NCBI GenBank assembly: GCA_022827055.1
Contig: JAJDTR010000108.1
Span: 1 to 58,374 of the forward strand
DNA: 58,374 nt
Reading direction: 5' to 3'
DNA from: Candidatus Poribacteria bacterium
Lineage (GTDB): Bacteria; Poribacteria; WGA-4E; JAJDTR01
The notes under the pieces are model-generated. The model worked only from the letters and a program-made list of their open reading frames with translations. It was not told the origin of the DNA and did not search any database. This document shows, piece by piece, positions 44,983 to 53,136 of this stretch. A program made the position numbers and the translations under genes. The stretch's first letter is position 1. Each line of letters opens with the position of its first letter.

Positions 44983-45483
44983 GCACAAAACACGTTTTAC
45001 GTGTGCAGGCACGCGGCATGGGACATGCCAGCTTGAGCAAGACAATACTCAAGACTTCGCGGGTACAATCTGCATCGACTCAACCTAATAACGAGAAACG
45101 CGTGGTTGAGTTCTACTCCGCAATCCGCCAGAGAAGGCGTCGCTGTGGCACTAAATTTACAGATAGAATCTTGATTGTGATTCGCTGCTTGCCGTGATAT
45201 AATGGCAGTCGCCAACCAAATCTACAATTCTCCCTGTTGCGCAAATTGTATGCCATATCGAGAGTTTCCTCTCGTGACTGTCCAACCTCCCGGAAATCAC
45301 GTCACTTAAAGGCGGTTCCCGCAGTTGAACTCACGGAGTTATCCCTGCTTCCTTTTCCAATTCGAAGGCAAATGCTGAAATATTAATCAGAAAAGTGCTC
45401 AACAATTGAGCAATCAACCGAGTGAATATCAAGGGCGATAGAAAGTCTTACTCGCTATTCGCTCGCTCGATCTCACCCTACAT
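44983..45483. repeat. Divergent spacer upstream of amtB and the GT39 gene
   Basis: No gene was found. GGCATG-GGA-CATGCC is at 45015-45029, with the same GGA loop as other hairpins in the window. A CGATAG, CGCTATTCGCTCGCTCGAT element at about 45425-45480 runs right up to the start codon at 45484, so that gene has no visible ribosome site of its own. Confidence 0.5.
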
Positions 45484-46959
45484 ATGTGCAAAGTCCAGCT
45501 AAGATTTCGCAGTCCATATTTCCTCGCGCCGATAGTGATCGTCGGAGCAATACTTCGCTTCTGGCATTTGGGTACGTGGGGTCTATGGATGGACGAGGTT
45601 TTGACGGTTCTTCACGCGAAACAGCTTTCAATCGACAGCCTGGGTATAAATCCGCTTCCGTACCTTGCCGTCAAACTGTCGCTGTCGACTTTGGGCCAAG
45701 ACGAATGGGGAGCGCGTATTATTCCGTGCATTGTCGGTATGGCGTCGATCCCGTTGATCTTCCTAATGGGACGCTCGCTGGTCAATTCGCAGGTTGGGAT
45801 ATTCGCGGCTGCTTTCGTTGCGCTTTCAAACTGGCATCTGTACTGGTCGCAGAATTCGCGCGGCTACATCTTCACGTTTCTATTCGGTATGTTGACGGCA
45901 TGGAGTTTCTATCTCGCCATACAACACGACCGTCCCGTAACGATGTTCGGTTCGCTCCTCGCGGCAATCTGCCTGATTCTCTCTCACACGCTTTCCATAT
46001 TCCTCATCCCCGCGCTTGCAGGCTATGCAGCGAGTTTTTGGCTAGTAGGCGCGTTTCCCCGCACCCAAGGACTGTTCGTCAACACACAGGAAGAGCGCGA
46101 CTCGCTCTCTCCATCCCGCGTAGACACTACAAGGTACCCTAAGGGGCTTCGATGGCGTAATCTGCTAATTTTCTTTCTTCCGTTCACGATTCCGCTCTTC
46201 GTGCTTCTTCTACCGGATTTCCGCAATTGGCTGTTTTCAGGCTGGGGGTTGAATCTTTGGCAGCGAAGCCCGATCTACATCATCTTTACCCTCGTGTACG
46301 GTTTGAGTGTGCCTGTCGCAGTAACCGCTTTTTCTTCGCTATTCTTCAAGCCCATTGAGAATTCGGTGCGGTTTTTGGCTTGTTATGCGGTCATTCCGCT
46401 TGTTCTGATGCTGATCGCATCGCGCTTCCAGAACGTCGCCGGTTACTACTTGTTTTTTACATCCCCCGCGTACTTTCTGCTCTGTGCTATCGGCTGCGAT
46501 CGGATTTCGAGGGTAAAATCGCTTCCTATGGTCATCCGTGTTGTGCTGCCTTGCGTCATCATCGTCACAATGCTCTCCCAGAACTATCTTTACTTTAATG
46601 TCGAAAACGGGGGCAGACCCAAGTGGCGCGAGGCGTTCTCAGTCATCCGATCAGAGATGAGGGCTACGGATCAAGTGGTCCTCTCTCTCCCGCAGATGAG
46701 CTGGCACTATTTGCCGGAGCTCAAGTCAATTGCGGCCAGAGAGGTGATGGACAAAAGGACTGTGTTGGCGGAGAAATGGAGATTGGAACGTGCGCGGGTA
46801 TGGTTCGTGATTGATGCGGGAACTTTCAATGTTTTTGATCCGGGGCGTGAGTTGCGGCAGTGGATACGCCAGAGAGGGCGGACTGTCGAGACCTTTCCCG
46901 TTTCGGCGAGGGCGAAGGATCGGACAATCAATTTATATCTTTGGGATACAACGGAGTGA
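45484..46959 (+). CDS. GT39-type (PMT_2) integral membrane glycosyltransferase, 491 aa
   Basis: A polytopic membrane protein of the dolichyl-phosphate-mannose mannosyltransferase class, which moves sugars from lipid-linked donors. It begins with a membrane segment and the motif GTWGLWMDEVLT, with the conserved Asp-Glu in the first external loop, followed by LSTLGQDEWGARIIPCIVG and SNWHLYWSQNSRGYIFTFLF. About ten hydrophobic segments run to residue 375. A C-terminal soluble region of about 110 residues (from RPKWREAFSVIRSE) closes the protein. There is no Shine-Dalgarno sequence before the ATG at 45484. The end is convergent with trpF and 6 bases from it. Confidence 0.85.
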   Translation: MCKVQLRFRSPYFLAPIVIVGAILRFWHLGTWGLWMDEVLTVLHAKQLSIDSLGINPLPYLAVKLSLSTLGQDEWGARIIPCIVGMASIPLIFLMGRSLVNSQVGIFAAAFVALSNWHLYWSQNSRGYIFTFLFGMLTAWSFYLAIQHDRPVTMFGSLLAAICLILSHTLSIFLIPALAGYAASFWLVGAFPRTQGLFVNTQEERDSLSPSRVDTTRYPKGLRWRNLLIFFLPFTIPLFVLLLPDFRNWLFSGWGLNLWQRSPIYIIFTLVYGLSVPVAVTAFSSLFFKPIENSVRFLACYAVIPLVLMLIASRFQNVAGYYLFFTSPAYFLLCAIGCDRISRVKSLPMVIRVVLPCVIIVTMLSQNYLYFNVENGGRPKWREAFSVIRSEMRATDQVVLSLPQMSWHYLPELKSIAAREVMDKRTVLAEKWRLERARVWFVIDAGTFNVFDPGRELRQWIRQRGRTVETFPVSARAKDRTINLYLWDTTE

Positions 46960-46965
46960 TGAAAC

Positions 46966-47658
46966 CTATCGTTCTCGGCTCTGCCTAACCGCGTCCATCA
47001 GCGACTCCAGTTTTCGTGCGTCGCGCGAACCCTTGACGGATTCAACTCCCGAGCAAAGGTCTATCCCGTAGGGGCGAACGGTTTCGATTGCCTGATTGAC
47101 GTTTTCGACGCGAATACCACCGGAAAGAAACGCTGGAATCGTAGATTCGGCAATTAACTTGGCGGCGACACCCCAGTCGCTGGTCTCGCCCGTCCCACCG
47201 AAACGGACTTTGCCGCGGCTGACCGCGGCGGTGTCGAACAAGAGTGCGTCCGCGCCTGCGCGAGTGTACGCTTCCATCTCGACGCGAATGCCCTCAACGT
47301 CCGGTTTCTCACTCGTACCGGCGGGCAGAAAAAGGGATTTCCAAACATCGCAGGAAAGCTGCTGTTTTAGCTGATAGACCCCATCGGGGGATTCGCGACC
47401 CATTAGCTGGACCGCGTACGGCTGGATTATCTCCGCTGCGCGCCGAATCCAGTCTGTGGGACGGTTAAAGACAGGTATCGCGGTTGGAATCGAGATCTGC
47501 CGAGCGATCTCGGCAGCCGTGTCAACGGTGACAGATCGCTCGGAGAACGGCACCTCAACGACAACCCCGCAAAAGTCTGCGCCGGCATCTACCGCCATCT
47601 GTGCGTCCACAACGCTGGTTGTACCACAGATCTTTACTTTGCAGACTGTTCTTCCCAT
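46966..47658 (-). CDS. trpF: Phosphoribosylanthranilate isomerase
   Basis: TrpF isomerises N-(5-phosphoribosyl)anthranilate in tryptophan synthesis; a cytoplasmic TIM barrel. Signatures are VKICGTTSVVDAQMAVDAGAD with the catalytic Cys11, YAVQLMGRES (usually VQLHG, so His is replaced by Met), LLFDTAAVSRGKVRFGGTG, IPAFLSGGIRVENVNQAI and GIDLCSGVESVKGSRDARKL. Length 230 residues, near normal. No other trp gene is adjacent. The ATG at 47658 has no strong ribosome site. The next gene on this strand begins upstream, across a 148-base spacer. Confidence 0.93.
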   Translation of the reverse strand: MGRTVCKVKICGTTSVVDAQMAVDAGADFCGVVVEVPFSERSVTVDTAAEIARQISIPTAIPVFNRPTDWIRRAAEIIQPYAVQLMGRESPDGVYQLKQQLSCDVWKSLFLPAGTSEKPDVEGIRVEMEAYTRAGADALLFDTAAVSRGKVRFGGTGETSDWGVAAKLIAESTIPAFLSGGIRVENVNQAIETVRPYGIDLCSGVESVKGSRDARKLESLMDAVRQSRER

Positions 47659-47806
47659 ATTAAGATAATGGAGTAAAATACGGACGGGAAATGGACGGGG
47701 AAAAAATTACCGGCTAGGGGTATAGACCTATCTACAATTACGCTACTATAGCCCTAGAGGATCGAGTGGGAGACGTGTATAATCCCTACAAGCGGGATAT
47801 CGGAGA

Positions 47807-49069
47807 CTACATTGATTGCTCCTCAAGTTGCCCAAGCACTTCGTTGAGGAATGTGTTTAGGCTACTTTCACCTTGGAAGCGTTCCTTTTGACTCTGAAGC
47901 GCACGGATTGCGGGCGCATCGCCGATTTTGGCAAGCGCATCGACAACAGTCAACCTGATTGTGAGTTCCTCCAAGGAGTCAAGCGCATCAATTAGAACAT
48001 CCCGAGATCTGGTGCCGCCGATATTGCCGAGCGCGGAAGCGGCTATATCCTTGACGTTTGAATCGCCACGCTCGAATGCGGCGATAAGCGAATCAACCGC
48101 GCCCGCTCCAATCTGACTCAAACCGAGCCCCGCTTGGAATCGAATCCCCGGCACTTCACCGTTATCTTCCATAACGGCAGTCAATACGCCAATCGCGGAT
48201 TGCGGTTTCATTACACCCAATATGGCGATACACGTCCGGCGAATCTCTTGGTCGGCCTCCACAGCGCGCTTAACGTACTTCTGCGCTAACGCAAGCAATC
48301 GTCCCTCGGCAATCTTCTCGCGCAACGCTTGAAGCCTTTCCGTTGAATCGGCGCTCGATTGGCTGAACTCGACAAGGCGTGCCAAACTCCGGATCGCCGG
48401 TTTGCGCAGCGACAAGTCACTACTCTGTTCAACGATGTCCATCAGGGGGTCGACAGCCCGCGCGTCGCCGAGTTCGCCTAGCGCTTCGACAGCCGCAATT
48501 CTGACGCCCGCCAACTCGGTCGTTCGGAACGTGAGTTCGGAGCCGTGTTTCGTGAACTCCTCAATCGCTTCCTTGTAATCGTCAATCGTGCGTATCTTGC
48601 GCTCATCAATCACCGCTTCAATCGAATCGCCGATCTGTATGTTTGCGTTCGCCGCCGGACTTCCACCCTTCACTTCGCTGACGACATTTCCATCAACTTT
48701 AAGTCCCGTCTTATCGCCACTCCGGCGCACGGCTAACCTGACTATTCTACCGTCAGTAAAGCGTAGGATAAGGTTGTTGTCTTCATGCATCGACTTCTTT
48801 GCCGCGCGCCCGTAATTCCCCCCGCTCCCAAGAGAGTATTCGCCGACGACGTAGGAGATTAATTCGCCCTCTTCAAGCTGCGCGCTGGCGGCCGGACCGT
48901 TAGGTTCTACGGAAATTACCACGACCCCGTTGGTAGACCAGCGATTCTCAAGATCGCTATCCAACTGTTGTACGTGAATCTTGAACTGCTCGTCGTGGTA
49001 ACGATTCTCGCATCCCATGGCGAACACAAGGATGACAATTATGAGTAACGACTGAAGCTTAACAAGCAT
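47807..49069 (-). CDS. Lipoprotein with PDZ-like and HEAT repeats, 420 aa
   Basis: A predicted lipoprotein: the N-terminus MLVKLQSLLIIVILVFAMGC has a lipobox with Cys20. Two PDZ-like modules follow, VVVISVEPNGPAASAQLEEG and VVSEVKGGSPAANANIQIGD. From about residue 195, PBS-lyase-type HEAT repeats take over: GVRIAAVEALGELGDARAVD, GIRFQAGLGLSQIGAGAVDS, VKDIAASALGNIGGTRSRDV and IRLTVVDALAKIGDAPAIRA. No protease residues are recognised. AAGGAG lies 5 bases before the ATG. The next gene upstream encodes another HEAT-repeat lipoprotein, so the two may work as a pair at the outer membrane or periplasmic face. Confidence 0.85.
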   Translation of the reverse strand: MLVKLQSLLIIVILVFAMGCENRYHDEQFKIHVQQLDSDLENRWSTNGVVVISVEPNGPAASAQLEEGELISYVVGEYSLGSGGNYGRAAKKSMHEDNNLILRFTDGRIVRLAVRRSGDKTGLKVDGNVVSEVKGGSPAANANIQIGDSIEAVIDERKIRTIDDYKEAIEEFTKHGSELTFRTTELAGVRIAAVEALGELGDARAVDPLMDIVEQSSDLSLRKPAIRSLARLVEFSQSSADSTERLQALREKIAEGRLLALAQKYVKRAVEADQEIRRTCIAILGVMKPQSAIGVLTAVMEDNGEVPGIRFQAGLGLSQIGAGAVDSLIAAFERGDSNVKDIAASALGNIGGTRSRDVLIDALDSLEELTIRLTVVDALAKIGDAPAIRALQSQKERFQGESSLNTFLNEVLGQLEEQSM

Positions 49070-49155
49070 GAGATCTCCTTATGACAACATATTTACTGCG
49101 CCTAAAACGCGGCACGTAGATTCCACAGAATTCGGGACATGTGCCAATCCAACAA

Positions 49156-50067
49156 TCAGAACTTGATTTCAACCTCTCGACTGCCCTGTTCGCCCAATGC
49201 GTTTAACAATGGATTGACCGCTCGCTCATCTCCCAATGTGGCAAGCGCTTGAATAGCATCGACACGCAAGGAAGAACCCTTATTTTCGGCGATCGCAACC
49301 AATTCTTTAACCGCGGCGCCTCCTATTTTCCCGAGAGCTTCAACCGCTAATTGTCGAACCTCGGGGCTTTCCCTGTCCCTTGCGCGTTTCGCGGATCCCG
49401 AGTTCACAATCTTGACCAAGTCGGGAATCGCGTTTTCGTCTCCGATTTCTCCCAGCGCTTTGACCGCGTTTAACCGCGTCTCCTTGCGTTTGTGATCGAG
49501 CAGTTCGACGAGCAGCGGCACGATCGTGCCGGGTGCGTCTTTGCCGATTTCCGCTAACACCCAGTGAGCGTCGTGGCGATCCCGGTTGTCTTTGGACTTG
49601 ATCGCTTTCTTCAAAGATTTCAGCAGCTTGTTGCGATCGCCTTGGTTATAGATGCGCTTAAGCGCGTTCAGCGCAGCGTTCTGCACACCCGGTTCATTGC
49701 GTCTCAAGGTCTCAAACACCAGAATCTCAAGATATTTGTTTTGTTCCTGCTGATACGCGAGGAACATATGCTTCCCGCGATTCTCGGTGCTAGCCTTTTC
49801 CCAGTCCTCCTCCCAGTTCTCTGACGAAGACTTCGCGTTGTAAAACTCCTGAGAATCGTAGAACCCGAGTAGATAATGTGCCTCGGCATTGCTTGGCTCT
49901 TGCTGAATCGCCAATTTAAACTGAGCGACCGCGCGTTCCTCCTTGCGCCGTCTCTCCGATTTTATAAGCTCTTTACCTTTGGACAGATATTCATTATGGC
50001 TTCCACAACTGACGAGGAAAACGGCGAGACAAATTGATATAACACTCACCCTGAGACGTTTATTCAT
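49156..50067 (-). CDS. Lipoprotein with TPR-like and HEAT repeats, 303 aa
   Basis: A predicted lipoprotein: MNKRLRVSVISICLAVFLVSC ends in a lipobox Cys21. A TPR-like unit follows (RAVAQFKLAIQQEPSNAEAHY), then HEAT repeats: KETRLNAVKALGEIGDENAI, VRQLAVEALGKIGGAAVKEL and LRVDAIQALATLGDERAVNP. GGGAG lies 6 bases before the ATG. The repeat design is like that of the adjacent gene at 47807-49069, on the same strand with an 86-base gap. Function unknown; a periplasmic protein-protein scaffold is the most that can be inferred. Confidence 0.85.
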   Translation of the reverse strand: MNKRLRVSVISICLAVFLVSCGSHNEYLSKGKELIKSERRRKEERAVAQFKLAIQQEPSNAEAHYLLGFYDSQEFYNAKSSSENWEEDWEKASTENRGKHMFLAYQQEQNKYLEILVFETLRRNEPGVQNAALNALKRIYNQGDRNKLLKSLKKAIKSKDNRDRHDAHWVLAEIGKDAPGTIVPLLVELLDHKRKETRLNAVKALGEIGDENAIPDLVKIVNSGSAKRARDRESPEVRQLAVEALGKIGGAAVKELVAIAENKGSSLRVDAIQALATLGDERAVNPLLNALGEQGSREVEIKF

Positions 50068-50456
50068 TCTGATCTCCCATCCATATTAGATATTATGTAG
50101 TAATTATTGCGGTTACTGTTGATCACTGCTGCCCAGTTGGTTTTCAGGACTCGCTCAATCCCGCCCATATCTATGCCCTTCGCTTTGTTACAGCGAGATG
50201 GTCTCTAGTGTTCTATTCACATCTCACTCCGCTGGAGTGAAAACCATCCTACGAAGGAACGCTTTTTCAAAACCTGTGTATCTCATGCACAATCTAACAG
50301 ATTGTGGTACATAGGTAGCAACTTGAATTATCTTACTGTAACACAAGAGACCTTTGAAGGCAAGACAAAGATATTATTCTCTTCCCGTATTGGATTTCAC
50401 CCCGAATAAGCTAAGAAACCCTTACCTTTCTCGAAGCGCCCGTTCCAGATGGATCG
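50068..50456. repeat. Spacer with two short palindromes
   Basis: TCACTCC-GCT-GGAGTGA is at 50224-50240, and CACAATCT-AAC-AGATTGTG at 50288-50306 repeats the palindrome of 2091-2115. The rest shows GCTCAATCCCGCCCATATCT-like words of the common family. No gene was found. Confidence 0.55.
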
Positions 50457-52910
50457 TCAATCGTTGGGAGATAGCCGCGCATCGTCTATCACATCCAGAT
50501 TCTCGCTTACATCGTGGACCACTCCCGATTCCATAGAAATCTCGCTCGGAGACGTGTCCCCCTGTCCCATTCGTAGCTGACGTTCCGCATCGACCACATC
50601 GCGATTAATCTTTGCAACACACCGGTCTAGTTTGTCCAGAAAAGTGGTATGTCCCGCCATCGCACGGCGTGTCTGACGCAGAAAGTCTATTACGAGTCGA
50701 AATGAACGAACAAAATCGCCATCCGCAAGATCCGCATACCTGTGTAACTCTTCAAATTCGCAACCGCGGCTCCAAGCAAGCATTGCCGCGCTTAATTTGG
50801 TTTCAAACTTCGGCGTAATCTCTGCCACCCCGTGAAACGCTTCCAGAACACGCAGATTTTCGATCTCCTTATCTGCCGACTTTAGAAGCCGTTTTAGCCG
50901 ATTGTCTTGTAATTTTCGAAAGCGTCCCGAATCCTTGCGTGGTTCAGAGACAATTGCCATCATCAAAACATTGATGTCGTCTTCGCCCAACTTCTCAAAA
51001 AATCCGCCAAACAGCAGTAAAGAGATTTGCATCTCATAACCCGAAATCCGTGAGGCAATCTCCCCTCTCGGCAATAAATCGGTTCCTTCTATGTATCCAA
51101 GCTCTTCAAGAACTTTAAGACGGGACGCTATTTGTCTCTGCTGAAAGTGCTCAAAGTGGTCGCGTTCTCGAACGAAGGATTCAACTTGACTGGTGAATTG
51201 CTCAATTGTCTGATACTGTTGATGGCACAACTTAAATCGCTGGCAACCGTGGCACAGACTGTCCTGTAATATGGACTCGGCTTGTCGCACCTGCTGATTA
51301 TTGTACGCGAGTTTCTTGAGTCGTATTCGCTTATTCTTGCGGCCGCGGTTTTTTCGTTTTATTTCAAGACGTTTTGCCTTAAGGACTTGTTTCCGATCCG
51401 CGACGTTGTCGAGGAGGTCAAGGTGGTTGGCAATCTGCTCGGAGGCATCCAAATGTTCATGGACACAGATAGGCAAGGGCGCATTCTTGAGCCCCTCTTC
51501 GGCGCGCTTGAGGTGTTTATCAATTTTGCGAATGCGCGTGTAGTTTTGGAAGTTGCCTAGGCTAAGCGTACAAACATCGTATATGTCATCCCGGTACTTC
51601 TGATACAGATTCAATATGCTCGAATAGGAGAGATTGAATTGACTCCCGATCGACTCAATCTGATTGGAGGTGATTTTCCGAACCTTCTCAATGTCCGCAA
51701 ATCGAGGATCGACCCTGGCATAGACGTAACCGACGGGATCGATGCCGCGCCGTCCGGCGCGTCCCGCCATCTGGTGATATTCGCGCGCCTTTAGATAGCG
51801 GAAACCCACGCCGTCAAATTTTTCGAGGCTTTCAAACACTGCCGTACATGCCGGCATGTTGATGCCCACGGCGAACGTTTCTGTCGTGAAGAGCAACTGC
51901 ACTAGCCCGGAAGTAAACAGTTGTTCGACTACCTCCTTCAAAGTAGGCAGCATCCCGGCATGGTGATAGGCGACCCCTTTCGAAATCAGACTGCGCAACT
52001 CAGTCGCTTTCCGATTGTCCTGAATGTCGTGCCGTATGCACAGCGAATCAAACAGATCAAGGATTTGCTCCCGCTGTTCCGCTTTAAGAAAACTACGGCC
52101 GGAGCTATGAGCATAAGTCTCTGCGCTTCGCTCACACTGCTTGCGACTAAAGCAGAAGTAGAGACAAGGCAGTCGGTTGCGTTTCTGAATGTAATCAACC
52201 AAATCCGTGCGAATCAGGTTGGGAGTTGCATTGGTAACGATTTCGTCAACCTTCTCATCGTCACGAAGGTGACTGAATTTGGCGATAATCTGTTGACTCC
52301 GCCGAAGATCGTCGATGGTTCCAATGCCATAGCCATCAAGATAGAGATGATGTTCAAGAGGTACGGGACGCTCAAGTTCCTGAACCACATCAATCTCGAT
52401 CTCGCGGACGCTGCGCATCCAATCCCCGAACTGGTTGAGATTCGGTATGGTCGCGCTTAAACACGCAAATTTTATATGCTGTGGGGCGAAAATTATGCTT
52501 TCTTCCCATACCGTCCCTCGCCCAACATCGTTGATGTAATGAATCTCGTCGAATATTGCGTATTCTACATCCGCCAAGCGTTCTATATCGTCGAAAATCG
52601 TGTTTCGGAAGATTTCCGTTGTCATCAACAGAATTTGGGCATAAGGATTGAGGACAACGTCTCCCGTTAAGATACCTACGCGGTCGCCATACCGCTCGTG
52701 AAAATCCCGATATTTCTGGTTACTAAGCGCTTTGATTGGCGCCGTGTAAATTACGCGTCGATCACTCTGAATACATTTGTCAACCGCGTACTCCGCTACC
52801 ACCGTTTTTCCCGCTCCGGTTGGAGCGGCGACAATCACAGAACGCTCTTGATCTATTGCCCGGATAGCATCTTCTTGGAATCGATCTAACCGAAAACCCC
52901 TGTAAAACAT
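50457..52910 (-). CDS. Ski2/HelY-like DEAD/DEAH-box helicase, 817 aa
   Basis: A superfamily 2 helicase related to Ski2/Mtr4 and bacterial HelY, probably acting on RNA. Motifs are Q-like FQEDAIRAI, Walker A AAPTGAGKT, Ia TAPIKALSNQK, II FDEIHY (DEIH), III LSATIPN, and in the second domain VAYHHAGM, TTETFAVGINMPA and YHQMAGRAGRRG. A middle helical region has the cysteine motif CHGCQRFKLC, and the C-terminus (LARGEIASRISGYE-like text and beyond) resembles a DSHCT domain. An arginine- and lysine-rich stretch at about 500-530 may bind RNA. The first Met at 52910 is at the family start. Sure on family, unsure on substrate. Confidence 0.9.
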   Translation of the reverse strand: MFYRGFRLDRFQEDAIRAIDQERSVIVAAPTGAGKTVVAEYAVDKCIQSDRRVIYTAPIKALSNQKYRDFHERYGDRVGILTGDVVLNPYAQILLMTTEIFRNTIFDDIERLADVEYAIFDEIHYINDVGRGTVWEESIIFAPQHIKFACLSATIPNLNQFGDWMRSVREIEIDVVQELERPVPLEHHLYLDGYGIGTIDDLRRSQQIIAKFSHLRDDEKVDEIVTNATPNLIRTDLVDYIQKRNRLPCLYFCFSRKQCERSAETYAHSSGRSFLKAEQREQILDLFDSLCIRHDIQDNRKATELRSLISKGVAYHHAGMLPTLKEVVEQLFTSGLVQLLFTTETFAVGINMPACTAVFESLEKFDGVGFRYLKAREYHQMAGRAGRRGIDPVGYVYARVDPRFADIEKVRKITSNQIESIGSQFNLSYSSILNLYQKYRDDIYDVCTLSLGNFQNYTRIRKIDKHLKRAEEGLKNAPLPICVHEHLDASEQIANHLDLLDNVADRKQVLKAKRLEIKRKNRGRKNKRIRLKKLAYNNQQVRQAESILQDSLCHGCQRFKLCHQQYQTIEQFTSQVESFVRERDHFEHFQQRQIASRLKVLEELGYIEGTDLLPRGEIASRISGYEMQISLLLFGGFFEKLGEDDINVLMMAIVSEPRKDSGRFRKLQDNRLKRLLKSADKEIENLRVLEAFHGVAEITPKFETKLSAAMLAWSRGCEFEELHRYADLADGDFVRSFRLVIDFLRQTRRAMAGHTTFLDKLDRCVAKINRDVVDAERQLRMGQGDTSPSEISMESGVVHDVSENLDVIDDARLSPND

Positions 52911-53062
52911 TCAAATCTCCCAAACCCAAAATAGGCCGGAATGATTATAACTGCTTCCACCCCTTTTGTCAAATGTGAATGCCCGACTGAAGGGGACGGT
53001 CCCGTGCGGTCCAATCGCCCGGGATTCACATGCGATAGGCCTGCCCGCCCCGCTGAAATCTG

Positions 53063-53090
53063 TAGACATAGCATCGAAAATTAGTATAAA
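53063..53090 (+). promoter_or_regulatory. Possible promoter for the GHMP kinase-GalU fusion gene
   Basis: TAGACA at 53063-53068, a 16-base spacer and TATAAA at 53085-53090, 46 bases before the start at 53137. Confidence 0.45.
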
Positions 53091-53136
53091 ATGTGTGTCA
53101 TCGCCAGAACTATCCCATAATCGTGTGAGGAAAGCT

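Noticed and set aside
44906..45100. A sigma-54 promoter for amtB
   Set aside because: No pair of GG and GC elements with correct spacing was seen; a sigma-70 type promoter fits better.
52966..53136. Upstream extension of the kinase-transferase fusion by 57 codons
   Set aside because: The residues look non-coding, a promoter-like element lies within it, and a good ribosome site precedes the ATG at 53137.
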